A stretch of DNA of 64,000 bases, taken from assembly GCA_964396965.1 (NCBI GenBank), contig CAYNGD010000002.1, forward strand, positions 1 to 64,000, given 5' to 3'. Source of the DNA: JABMRW01 sp964396965 (GTDB taxonomy: Bacteria > Chloroflexota > Dehalococcoidia > Dehalococcoidales > BS750m-G39). Under the pieces are notes generated by a model that saw nothing but the letters and a program-made list of their open reading frames with translations, had not been told where the DNA came from and did no database searches. How positions within the stretch are numbered: the first letter of the stretch is position 1; the number at the start of each line of letters is the position of its first letter. The translations under genes and the position numbers were made by a program. Below are positions 8,139 through 17,312 of this stretch, in pieces.

Positions 8139-9269
8139 TTACTCCTCCTCGACCAGCCGCCTCGGCCAGAACTGGGGATAGCTGGAGATGACCTGCCTCA
8201 GGGCGGCCAACTTATCCCTGATGTCCTGGGCCACCGCCTGGTCGGTGATTAACGCCCTCAGCTTGGCCGGGTCCAGGCTGAGCACACGGTCAAGCAGCCC
8301 CTCCGGCGCTAACAACTCCCGTACCCCATCCTCATTGAAACCGCTCTTCTCCACCATTCTATAGGTCAGGGCATAGTCGCTGCCGTAGAGCCGGCTCAAG
8401 CCCTCCGCCTGGCAGAAATCAGCCAGTTTTCGCTTCAGTTCTTCAAGCTCAAGCTGCAGCTCCTTTATCTGGCTCTGTAGTGATACGTAGCGCTCCACCG
8501 CCCCACCCACCGCCTCTCCCGAAATCCCGGCCTCCTCAGCCGGGGCAAACTTGTGCCGGTAGTAGGGGCAGTGCTCGGGGAAGTCGCAGGGGCAGCGCTG
8601 GCTCTCGGTAGCGGGGAACTCCCCGGCGGCAATGCCCCCGGCCACCGCCAGCACCAGCCTCTTGGCCTCATCAAGCTGGGCTGCGCCTCTGGGCGGGCAG
8701 CTGCAGGGGGTGTTGCTGCGGAAGTGGTAGAGGGTGAGCCTCTCCACGGGCAGAAACCAGGACTGCTCCACCGCCATCTGGTACAGAGTCAGCTGAAGGT
8801 TCTGAGATAAATAGTCATTGGTGAAAAGCTCCCTGTCGGTCTTGTAGTCAACGATGGCCAGCCCGCCGCTTTCCAGCATATCAATGCGGTCGATAAAGCC
8901 CCGCAGCTTTACCCCCTCAATATCAATGTTGAACATCCATTCCACCGCAATCGGCATATGAAAATCGGGGTTATGAATCTCCCAGAACTTGGCCAGCAGC
9001 TCACGACCGTAGGCCTTGTAGCTGGCCTCCTCCTCTGCCGACTCATAGCCCGCCGAAAGCCAGTTATTCTCGTAAAACTGTAACAGCTTATCGAGCGACG
9101 GCGGCGGCGGGACCTTGACCTTGAAGAAGTACTCGGCGCACTTATGGATGGTGGTGCCGAAGCTGAAGTAGCCCTTGTCTTTAGTCTCCAGGCCGTCGAT
9201 ATACTGCAGCTTATAGCAAAGGGGACAGGCCTGGTACAGAGAAATCTGGCTGTAACTAAGAGGCCTCAT
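8139..9269 (-). CDS. RecB-like PD-(D/E)XK nuclease with a probable Fe-S cluster
   Basis: A 376-residue protein of the Cas4/AddB/RecB nuclease superfamily. The N-terminus has LSYSQISLYQACPLCYKLQY, the usual start of the fold with the first cysteine; the histidine is in FGTTIHKCAEYFF, and the active site ends in GLAIVDYKTD. A late cluster, CPCDFPEHCPYY, supplies the remaining cysteines of a likely 4Fe-4S cluster. The end is helical (SLQSQIKELQLELEELKRKL). The ATG at 9269 follows GAGGAAGAG; an upstream start would add 23 residues outside the fold. Probably acts in DNA repair, but no helicase partner is adjacent. Confidence 0.87.
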   Translation of the reverse strand: MRPLSYSQISLYQACPLCYKLQYIDGLETKDKGYFSFGTTIHKCAEYFFKVKVPPPPSLDKLLQFYENNWLSAGYESAEEEASYKAYGRELLAKFWEIHNPDFHMPIAVEWMFNIDIEGVKLRGFIDRIDMLESGGLAIVDYKTDRELFTNDYLSQNLQLTLYQMAVEQSWFLPVERLTLYHFRSNTPCSCPPRGAAQLDEAKRLVLAVAGGIAAGEFPATESQRCPCDFPEHCPYYRHKFAPAEEAGISGEAVGGAVERYVSLQSQIKELQLELEELKRKLADFCQAEGLSRLYGSDYALTYRMVEKSGFNEDGVRELLAPEGLLDRVLSLDPAKLRALITDQAVAQDIRDKLAALRQVISSYPQFWPRRLVEEE

Positions 9270-9355
9270 CTCTTCCTCACCGCTATTATAGACTTTTAAC
9301 GGTAGCGACGCTAGCCTTGATATTCGGCGCTCAATCAATTAGCATTAACCCGGAT

Positions 9356-10045
9356 ATGGAACAGCTTTCTTTACTGGGTGCCCTCGTCGCCGGGCTGCTC
9401 TCTTTCAACTCGCCCTGCGTCCTGCCGCTGGTGCCGGTCTACCTGGGCAGCGTCTGCGGCCCGGAGATTCTGGAGCCGGGAGCGGAGAGGAAACGCCTGC
9501 CCCTCTTCTGCCACACCCTGAGCTTTGTCGTTGGTTTCAGCCTGGTCTTCGTCGCCATGGGGGCGGTGGCCGGGCTGGCCGGCTTCGCCCTGGGCTACCA
9601 CCTCCCCCTGCGCTGGATAGGCGGCGGCCTGCTCATCGCCTTTGGCCTTTTCCTGCTGGCCTCGCTTAAAGTCCCCTGGCTCAACTACGAAAAGCGGCTT
9701 ACGCCCGCCCTGGGCACCACCACCGGCTACCTGCGCTCGCTGTTCATCGGCATCATCTTCTCCCTGGCCTGGGCGCCCTGCATCGTCGGGCTGCTGGGGG
9801 GCACCATAAGCCTGGCCCTGGCCTCGGGGTCGGCCTGGCAGGGGGCCGCCCTGCTGGCGGTCTACTCCTTAGGTCTGGGGCTGCCCTTCCTGGTCATCGG
9901 CGCCGCCTTTGACTCCATACGCCCGCTGCTGCGGCGCCTCCAGCGCTACTCCACCTGGATATATATCGTCAGCGGCCTGCTGCTCATCGCGGTGGGAGTG
10001 CTGATGCTCACCGGCAGCCTGGTCTGGCTTCAGGGCGGGATTTAG
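9356..10045 (+). CDS. ccdA: Cytochrome c biogenesis/thiol-disulfide transporter CcdA
   Basis: A 229-residue polytopic membrane protein of the CcdA/DsbD-beta family that moves reducing equivalents from cytoplasmic thioredoxin to extracytoplasmic partners. The first conserved cysteine is in LLSFNSPCVLPLVPVYLG and the second in SLAWAPCIVGLLGGT, each next to prolines as expected for the redox pair. About six hydrophobic segments are evident. The ATG at 9356 fits the family start. The next gene is a TlpA-like thioredoxin, the usual recipient of CcdA electrons. Confidence 0.92.
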   Translation: MEQLSLLGALVAGLLSFNSPCVLPLVPVYLGSVCGPEILEPGAERKRLPLFCHTLSFVVGFSLVFVAMGAVAGLAGFALGYHLPLRWIGGGLLIAFGLFLLASLKVPWLNYEKRLTPALGTTTGYLRSLFIGIIFSLAWAPCIVGLLGGTISLALASGSAWQGAALLAVYSLGLGLPFLVIGAAFDSIRPLLRRLQRYSTWIYIVSGLLLIAVGVLMLTGSLVWLQGGI

Positions 10046-10065
10046 GGTAAAATTAAAGGGTAATT

Positions 10066-10629
<564 letters not shown>

Positions 10630-10645
10630 GGAGGGGAGGTTTAGT

Positions 10646-10957
10646 ATGAGTGATATTTTAGACGAAGCCTATGCCATAGCTCAGTGCAAGGACTGCCCCT
10701 GGTACAAGGCCTGCGCCGCCCCGATGAAGTTCACCACTGAGGACATCCGCCGCCAGCTGGAGTCCCAAGCGCCGGGGATGGGGATGACCCAGCAGGCCGA
10801 CCTGGGGATGCAGAACCTGCTCTCCAGCATGGCCAGTGCCGCCCAGAACTCGCTGCTGGAGGGCTGCCCCATCTTTATCCAGCGCCTGCGCGCCGACTCC
10901 AGGCTCGCCCAGAAACTCAAGCAGCTCATGCAAAAATGGGGTAGCGAAGAAGAATAG
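10646..10957 (+). CDS. Conserved small protein with an N-terminal CxxC, function unknown
   Basis: A 103-residue protein in the ccdA-tlpA operon, with a good ribosome-binding site (GGGAGGGGAGG) and 16 bases after the thioredoxin gene. The N-terminus carries CKDCPWYKAC, a possible metal or redox site, and a fourth cysteine sits in EGCPIFI. There is no signal peptide or membrane segment, so it is likely cytoplasmic. I do not recognise the family. Its position between a thiol relay and a radical SAM enzyme suggests a metal- or thiol-related role. Confidence 0.75.
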   Translation: MSDILDEAYAIAQCKDCPWYKACAAPMKFTTEDIRRQLESQAPGMGMTQQADLGMQNLLSSMASAAQNSLLEGCPIFIQRLRADSRLAQKLKQLMQKWGSEEE

Positions 10958-10969
10958 GGGTTACTCTCG

Positions 10970-12241
10970 ATGAGGCCTCTGTTACCCAGAATTCTGAGGC
11001 AACTTTTCCCGGGCCGGAAAGACTCGTTTATCTTTGAGCACCAGCCGGTGATGCTGCCGGACAAACCGGAGAGCCTGAACCTCTACATCCACCTGCCCTT
11101 CTGCCGTCAGCTCTGCCCCTTCTGCCCCTACATGAAGGTGGTCTATGACCCGGCGACAAGCTTTGCCTATCAGGAGGCCCTGCTCCAGGAGCTGGAAGGC
11201 TACCGGAGGCGGTGGGGGAAGGTTAATATCGATTCGGTCTTTTTTGGCGGCGGCACACCCTCGATGACGCCAGAGATAATCGAGCGAACCTTAGCCTGGC
11301 TGGCGGCTAATTTTCGCCTGGGGCATGAGATAGGCGTCGAGGTCAACCCCCTGGACGCCAAACCGGCGGTTATCAGCACCCTCAAGAACAGCGGCGTCAG
11401 TCTGGCCAGTCTGGGGGTGCAGAGCTTCAATGACCGGCTGCTTAGCATTCTAGGCCGAGACTACGACAGCAAGCTGGCCTATGAGGCCAGCCAGCAGCTG
11501 CTCAGCGCCGGCTTCGACACGGTGGACATAGATTTGATATTCGCCATTCCCACCCAGAGCCTTAAAGAGGTGGAGGACGATGTCGAGACCGCCTTGAAGC
11601 TGGGTGCCAGCCAGCTCTCGACCTATCCTCTGCTCTATTTCTCCTATGCCCCGCTGAGGAAGCGGCTGCACCGGGCTAAAGTGGCCGCAACACCCTGGTG
11701 GCGGGAGAGGCAGATGCTGGAAACAATAGCCCGTAGGGCCAGGGAGGCCGGCTACCACCGGACTTCAATCTGGAGCTTTAATAAGCTGGAGACGATTCGC
11801 TACACCACGGTCACCCGGGACAGCTTTATCGGCATCGGCGCTGGCGCCACCTCCAAGATAGGCGACTATTTCAAGCTCAACACCTTTTCCGTGGCCGAAT
11901 ATATCAGGGCGGTAAAAGAGGGCTCGCCGCTGGCGCTGGCTACCCGGCTGAACACCGGGGACAAGATGGCCTACTGGTTCTTCTGGCGCAGCTATGACCT
12001 GGCGATTGACACCGACGCTTTCCGCTCCCTTTTCGGCCAGGAGCTGCCCCGCCCGGTGCGGGCCTTGCTCTCCCTGATGGAACTGCTGGGCCTGGCCGAG
12101 CGGCAGGGCAACACCATCCGCCTTAGCGGGACAGGCGCCTATTTCTCCCACCTCATTGAGAAGGAATACACCCATGCCTACCTAGAGACACTTTGGAACG
12201 CCTGTCTTGAGGAATCGTGGCCCAGGCGGGTGGTGCTTTAG
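10970..12241 (+). CDS. HemN/HemW-like radical SAM protein
   Basis: A 423-residue radical SAM enzyme of the coproporphyrinogen III oxidase-like group. The cluster motif is CRQLCPFC (Cys45, 49, 52), preceded by LYIHLPF as in HemN/HemW. FFGGGTPSM and the GVQSFND segment follow, with a HemN C-terminal-like region ending in a winged-helix-like part. HemN has a longer N-terminus and HemW usually has CxxxCxYC, so this is a divergent member; it could be a haem chaperone or a radical SAM methyltransferase. It starts 12 bases after the cysteine protein gene and ends the operon. Confidence 0.85.
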   Translation: MRPLLPRILRQLFPGRKDSFIFEHQPVMLPDKPESLNLYIHLPFCRQLCPFCPYMKVVYDPATSFAYQEALLQELEGYRRRWGKVNIDSVFFGGGTPSMTPEIIERTLAWLAANFRLGHEIGVEVNPLDAKPAVISTLKNSGVSLASLGVQSFNDRLLSILGRDYDSKLAYEASQQLLSAGFDTVDIDLIFAIPTQSLKEVEDDVETALKLGASQLSTYPLLYFSYAPLRKRLHRAKVAATPWWRERQMLETIARRAREAGYHRTSIWSFNKLETIRYTTVTRDSFIGIGAGATSKIGDYFKLNTFSVAEYIRAVKEGSPLALATRLNTGDKMAYWFFWRSYDLAIDTDAFRSLFGQELPRPVRALLSLMELLGLAERQGNTIRLSGTGAYFSHLIEKEYTHAYLETLWNACLEESWPRRVVL

Positions 12242-12259
12242 AGGCTGGTAACGGGGCAG

Positions 12260-12433
12260 TTACAGGCTCTTGCCTTCCTTGAGGCGCTGTATCATTGAGG
12301 GAAAGATATCGGAATAAACGGTGCGGTAGGGGCCCTTCAGCATATTGGCCTCAAGCCACTTGCCCAGTTCTTTGCGGGCTTCTATCTTACCGGCTTCCTT
12401 GGCTTGCTCCAGTTCAGACTTTTTAACGGCCAT
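12260..12433 (-). CDS. Small hypothetical protein, 57 residues
   Basis: A short frame with a good ribosome-binding site (TAGGAGGAGAGGAG before the ATG). The product begins MAVKKSELEQAKEAGKIEAR and is charged and mainly helical, ending KEGKSL. It has no cysteine, signal or membrane segment and I know no family. It ends 18 bases from the stop of the convergent radical SAM gene and lies just downstream of tRNA-Ile on the same strand. The ribosome-binding site and clean frame favour a real gene. Confidence 0.65.
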   Translation of the reverse strand: MAVKKSELEQAKEAGKIEARKELGKWLEANMLKGPYRTVYSDIFPSMIQRLKEGKSL

Positions 12434-12457
12434 ATCGCTCCTCTCCTCCTAGCTTCA

Positions 12458-12534
12458 TGGTGGGCCACTCTGGACTCGAACCAGAGACCCCAGTCTTATC
12501 AGGACTGTGCTCTAACCAACTGAGCTAGTGGCCC
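12458..12534 (-). tRNA. tRNA-Ile (anticodon GAT) with encoded CCA
   Basis: A minus-strand cloverleaf: acceptor GGGCCAC pairing with GTGGCCC, D-arm AGCTCAGTTGGTTAGAGC, anticodon loop CTGATAA with GAT, and T-loop GGTTCGAGTCC. The terminal CCA is encoded (complement of 12458-12460), unlike in the tRNA-Ala gene. This tRNA is usually in the 16S-23S spacer and here lies about 1.6 kb downstream of the 16S gene on the same strand. Confidence 0.95.
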
Positions 12535-12602
12535 ACGGGACGCCTAATTTTACTTCAAAAATTCGGGGTAAATCAAGTCAACTCTCTACCCCCTCTAACG
12601 GT

Positions 12603-12752
12603 CCCCTTATTTCCCAGACCCACCCACCCGCGTAAGCTCCGCTTCTGCAACTTTTTCTCCCCCCACCAAGAAAAATGACGGAGGTGCGGGGCAATACTCC
12701 CCAAATGTAGAGAAGTGAAACTTCTGTGGCTGGGAGGGTGGGAAGCCAGACG
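12603..12752. repeat. G-quadruplex-ended repeat element, copy A
   Basis: A short non-coding element. The left end has CCCAGACCCACCCACCC (12613-12629; four G-tracts on the minus strand) and the right end has GGGAGGGTGGG (12732-12742) on the plus strand, so the ends are inverted repeats. Small subterminal hairpins sit inside both (AAGCtccGCTT and AGAAGTgaaACTTCT). A run AAAAAAGGGGG follows the right end, as in copies B and D. No open frame inside. Confidence 0.75.
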
Positions 12753-12779
12753 ACTATTTAAAAAAGGGGGCTAACTCCC

Positions 12780-13445
12780 CTATGGCATCAAATCCGCCGG
12801 GAAAGACCGGCCGTGCCCCGGATAAACGGTGTTAACCTTCAGCCCCTTCAGCTTTTCGAGGCTGGCGCTGGCCGCCGCCGGGTCATCGATAAGTGAGTTG
12901 CGCACCGGCCTGTTTTTCCTGACCACCAGGTCGCCGCTGAAAAGCTGGCTGCCCACGGTAAGTATAGCGATTGAACCCCTGGAATGTCCTGGGATATGGA
13001 GCACTTTAGCCTCCAGGCCGTATTCGGCCAGGTCATCGCCGTCCTCAAGGTATAAATCGGGCTTAAATCTATCCGACCTGCCGAACCTGAAAAAGAGCGG
13101 GGCCATCATTCTGAAGAAAAAGTTGCCCCCCCGCCTCCCCCCGAAGATATCGCCCCGCTCCACCATCCCAGCGTCATCGCGGTGCATGGCAATCCCGGCG
13201 CCGAACTTTTTCCTGAGGTAAGCGGCGTTGCCGCTGTGGTCGAAGTCCCCGTGGGTCAGGACGATGAGCTTTAGCCTCCCCGGGTTACAGCCCGCAGCCA
13301 GAAGCTCTTTCTCCAGCTCGGCGCGGCTGTTGGGACAGCCGGTATCGATGAGGATAGCGCTGCTATCGGTGTTTATCAGGTAGCAGTTCACCGAACCGAG
13401 ATGAAAGGGCAGCGGCAGCCTGATAGTCTTGATTTCCGGAGTCAT
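12780..13445 (-). CDS. Metallo-beta-lactamase fold hydrolase
   Basis: A 221-residue MBL-fold enzyme of the glyoxalase II-like group. Metal ligands are visible in LTHGDFDHSG (the HxxxDH motif; the first position is TH), in HIPGHSRGS and in a C-terminal YPGHGRSF. The substrate is not evident; candidates are thioesters or lactones. It lies between repeat copies A and B, downstream of the 16S gene on the same strand. The start has no strong ribosome-binding site but matches the family N-terminus. Confidence 0.88.
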   Translation of the reverse strand: MTPEIKTIRLPLPFHLGSVNCYLINTDSSAILIDTGCPNSRAELEKELLAAGCNPGRLKLIVLTHGDFDHSGNAAYLRKKFGAGIAMHRDDAGMVERGDIFGGRRGGNFFFRMMAPLFFRFGRSDRFKPDLYLEDGDDLAEYGLEAKVLHIPGHSRGSIAILTVGSQLFSGDLVVRKNRPVRNSLIDDPAAASASLEKLKGLKVNTVYPGHGRSFPADLMP

Positions 13446-13500
13446 TCAAAAGATTATAGCACCCACCCCACCCCGATTTCATCTTTAGCTGGCTGGCAGG

Positions 13501-13630
13501 CGTTTATCTTCCCATACCCACCCACCCAAAAACGGGGTGGCCCGTGTTTTTATTGCTTACATTCCCCACCCCCCAAAAATAGAATTTTTAATGTTTAAAC
13601 TTTTAGGGCGGGAGGGTGGGAAGCAAAACG
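13501..13630. repeat. G-quadruplex-ended repeat element, copy B
   Basis: The clearest copy, 130 bases. It begins CGTTTATCTTCCC and ends GGGAAGCAAAACG, so the outer ends are inverted repeats (consensus CGTTTTRYTTCCC). The left G-tract set is at 13511-13527 and the right, GGGCGGGAGGGTGGG, is at 13606-13620 with one-base loops. A hairpin (AAAACGGG/CCCGTGTTTT) lies inside the left end. CAGG flanks both sides and may be a target-site duplication. Confidence 0.8.
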
Positions 13631-13675
13631 CAGGCTAAAAAAGGGGGGTTAAGGATGAGGTCAATAAATATTAGC

Positions 13676-13996
13676 TTAAGTTCTCCTAAAGAATAAGACC
13701 ACCCTTATAACTATTGCAACAATGGGTGCCACAAGATATACGACAAAATCAAAGGGGGTGAGCATATCTTTCAGTATCAACGCACCAACTATCCAACCGA
13801 GTGTGAATATGAACCCTGCGGTTCGGAATGATAACATCAATACAATTGCGCCTAAGAAACCAACAAATGAAAACAGAAATACCATATAGGAAGGTATGAG
13901 GCCATCTTCAGCAAATCCACTTAATAGGGTGCTAATAATAACACTACCAATGATACCTATCGCTACTTGACTAAAACCTTTTTGGAAATCGCTCAA
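13676..13996 (-). CDS. Small membrane protein downstream of 16S rRNA
   Basis: The frame is open from 14110, but the stretch 14027-14045 is the 3' strand of the 16S processing stem and should be removed from the rRNA precursor. I therefore place the start at the TTG at 13996 (MSDFQKGFSQVAIG), giving about 106 residues with three to four hydrophobic segments ending in VVLFFRRT. No family recognised. It may be transcribed by read-through from the rRNA promoter. The start codon is uncertain. Confidence 0.55.
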   Translation of the reverse strand: MSDFQKGFSQVAIGIIGSVIISTLLSGFAEDGLIPSYMVFLFSFVGFLGAIVLMLSFRTAGFIFTLGWIVGALILKDMLTPFDFVVYLVAPIVAIVIRVVLFFRRT

Positions 13997-14026
13997 AGTG
14001 CGCCCCCAAATAAAAAACCTTAACCC

Positions 14027-14045
14027 CTGGATAGTGGAAGGAAGG
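14027..14045 (-). other. 3' strand of the pre-16S processing stem
   Basis: CTGGATAGTGGAAGGAAGG (plus strand) is the exact reverse complement of 15647-15665. The two 19-base stretches bracket the 16S gene, so the transcript forms a long perfect stem, the classical RNase III processing structure. Confidence 0.8.
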
Positions 14046-14118
14046 GAAAAACGCCAACTTATTAGGCCGGCGACCGACCTAGGAGATAGGGGTGTTGCCA
14101 CCCCGGTCAATCTCCCTA

Positions 14119-15624
<1,506 letters not shown>

Positions 15625-15646
15625 ACGTTAGAGCTTAGTTTAAGAA

Positions 15647-15665
15647 CCTTCCTTCCACTATCCAG
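15647..15665 (-). other. 5' strand of the pre-16S processing stem
   Basis: Lies in the 16S leader between the promoter and the mature 5' end, and pairs over 19 bases with 14027-14045. Confidence 0.8.
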
Positions 15666-15693
15666 TTGTTAAGGTACGATTTTCAGCAGAAAA

Positions 15694-15722
15694 ATAATAT
15701 CATAACGCCTATTCTTTGTCAA
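15694..15722 (-). promoter_or_regulatory. 16S rRNA promoter
   Basis: On the minus strand TTGACA (15717-15722) and TATTAT (15694-15699) are separated by 17 bases. Transcription would start near 15687, giving a leader of about 60 bases that includes the processing stem. The consensus -35 fits a strong rRNA promoter. Confidence 0.82.
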
Positions 15723-15749
15723 TATAACTAGAGGCGGCCAAAAATCCTA

Positions 15750-16052
15750 TCACATCCACTTTTTGGTAGGTATTATCCGGTATATGGTCACCTTGGGTTC
15801 TTCGAGCAGAATGTCCTGAAATTCTTTTATCATGGCCTGCCTTGACCTCGACTTTTCCCAGTCCCGGAAGTATTCCACATCCTCCCAGGTGGTTATTATG
15901 GCCACGATGGTAACATCATGGTTGTTCATCAGGTTTTCGGCACCCACGTAGCCGGGGTAGGTCATAGCGTGCGAACGGAGCTTGACCAGCATGGGCAGTA
16001 TATCAGCGCCTTCCTTCATCTTATAGCCAATAATAACCTTTATCATTACCAT
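15750..16052 (-). CDS. Antibiotic biosynthesis monooxygenase (ABM) domain protein
   Basis: A 100-residue single-domain dimeric alpha-beta barrel protein. Residues LRSHAMTYPGYVGAENL, a following WEDVEYFRDWEKSRSR, and the C-terminal KVTIYRIIP strand match the ABM/heme-degrading monooxygenase-like family. Such small proteins act as monooxygenases, haem-degrading enzymes or quinone binders, so the reaction is undecided. It stands alone just upstream of the 16S promoter. A second ATG three codons in is also possible. Confidence 0.8.
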   Translation of the reverse strand: MVMIKVIIGYKMKEGADILPMLVKLRSHAMTYPGYVGAENLMNNHDVTIVAIITTWEDVEYFRDWEKSRSRQAMIKEFQDILLEEPKVTIYRIIPTKKWM

Positions 16053-16141
16053 TCCACCTTTTTAAATTTTATCTCATAAATATACATATTAGCCTCTTGC
16101 CCGGCATGTGTAAAGTAACTTATCCTCCCAATTTTGGCCGG

Positions 16142-16372
16142 GGACTTTCTTCCCATACCCACCCACCCTCATAAGCTCCGCTTCTAAAGCTTTGTTTCCC
16201 CCACCCGTTTTAGCGGTCGTATTATTTTCCCACCCTCCCACCCTACAGAAGTGATACTTCTATCAATTTATTCTAAAGGGGTGGGTGTAATTTTCCCCCA
16301 AAAGGGTGGGGGGAGAAGGGGGAAAGAGAATGTTAAAGGTGAAACCTTTAAGGGAGAGTGGGAAATAAAACG
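16142..16372. repeat. G-quadruplex-ended repeat element, copy C (composite)
   Basis: The left end has CCCATACCCACCCACCC (16152-16168) then ATAAGCTCCGCTTCT, as in copy A. An internal end, CGTATTATTTTCCC followed by CCCACCCTCCCACCC (16229-16243), has the layout of the family right end in reverse. The right end closes with AAAGGTgaaACCTTT, GGGAGAGTGGGAAATAAAACG. It looks like one element inserted in another. It fills most of the 425-base gap before the DtxR-like gene. Confidence 0.7.
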
Positions 16373-16478
16373 TACTTTAAAAATCAAACTATACCCGAAA
16401 TTTGACACCGCTCAAAAGACCTTGCTATAATAGAATTGTTAGACAAGGCTAACTTTATCACCCGGACTGAGGGAACAG

Positions 16479-16967
16479 ATGGAAGCAAAACAAAGCGCCA
16501 GCATGGAGGACTACCTCGAGTCGATACTGATGCTCGGCGAGGGCGAGGAGGAGGTCAGGGTAAGCCAGATCAGTCAGGCGCTGGGTGTCAAGATGCCCAG
16601 CGTCACCTCGGCCCTGGCCAGGCTCGCCCGCGACGGGCTGGTGGAGCACCAGCGCTACGGCCGGGTGCAGCTCACCGCGGAGGGGGAGCGGGTGGCCCGG
16701 GACGTCTTCCACCGCCACGAGGCGCTGCGCCAGTTCCTTACCGAGATACTGGCTATCGACCCGGCGACCGCCGTTGACGATGCCTGCAAGATGGAGCACA
16801 CCATCAGCCCGGCCACCCAGCAAAAGCTGGCCAAGTTCGTCGAGTTCGTCAACAGCCCGTCCCTGGGGCCGCCGAGGTGGCTCAAGATATTCCACCGCTA
16901 CCTTAAACAGGCCGAACTCCACCGGGAATACGTCACCAGGTGCCTTGGGGAAGAACGAAAAAACTAA
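16479..16967 (+). CDS. DtxR/MntR family metal-dependent regulator
   Basis: A 162-residue regulator. The winged helix opens with SMEDYLESILMLGEGEEEVR and contains the recognition helix VKMPSVTSALARLARDGLV; the dimerisation and metal-binding domain follows, with RHEALRQFLTEIL and a DDACKMEH metal motif. It lacks the C-terminal SH3-like domain, and the feoA gene follows 55 bases later, so the control of iron uptake is the likely job. Ferrous or manganous ion would be the co-repressor; the exact metal is inferred. Confidence 0.92.
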   Translation: MEAKQSASMEDYLESILMLGEGEEEVRVSQISQALGVKMPSVTSALARLARDGLVEHQRYGRVQLTAEGERVARDVFHRHEALRQFLTEILAIDPATAVDDACKMEHTISPATQQKLAKFVEFVNSPSLGPPRWLKIFHRYLKQAELHREYVTRCLGEERKN

Positions 16968-17021
16968 TGGTGAGTTAGAGCTAGCGATAGTAAGGCTTAG
17001 CGGAAAGGATTTAAGGATTAT

Positions 17022-17312
17022 ATGCACCGATTCACGCACCGACCAGGAGGCAGGTTTCAGCCGGAAGACAACAGCAAGGTGACTCTGGTCCAGCTTAAGA
17101 ACGGCCAGAGCGGCACCGTGGTTGAGATTCAGGGCGGCCACCGTATGACCAACCGCCTCAACGCCCTGGGCATTGTCCCGGGCAAGAAAATAATCAAGAC
17201 CACCGCCATGCTCATGCGGGGACCGGTAACCGTCGAGGTGGACCGGGCGGCGGTGGCCATAGGATTCGGCATGGCCAGCCGGATAATGGTGAGGCCAGAC
17301 CATACCTCATGA
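17022..17312 (+). CDS. feoA: Ferrous iron transport protein FeoA
   Basis: A 96-residue SH3-like protein that supports FeoB. The core reads VTLVQLKNGQSGTVVEIQGG, then NRLNALGIVPGKKI and GPVTVEVDRAAVAIGFGMA, the normal FeoA order. The N-terminal 20 residues are longer than usual, so a GTG/ATG further in could be used. It overlaps feoB by four bases (ATGA), so translation is coupled. It is controlled together with feoB, probably by the upstream DtxR-like regulator. Confidence 0.92.
   Translation: MHRFTHRPGGRFQPEDNSKVTLVQLKNGQSGTVVEIQGGHRMTNRLNALGIVPGKKIIKTTAMLMRGPVTVEVDRAAVAIGFGMASRIMVRPDHTS

Noticed and set aside
13997..14110. N-terminal extension of the membrane protein to 14110
   Set aside because: The extension would run through the 16S processing stem and almost into the mature 3' end.
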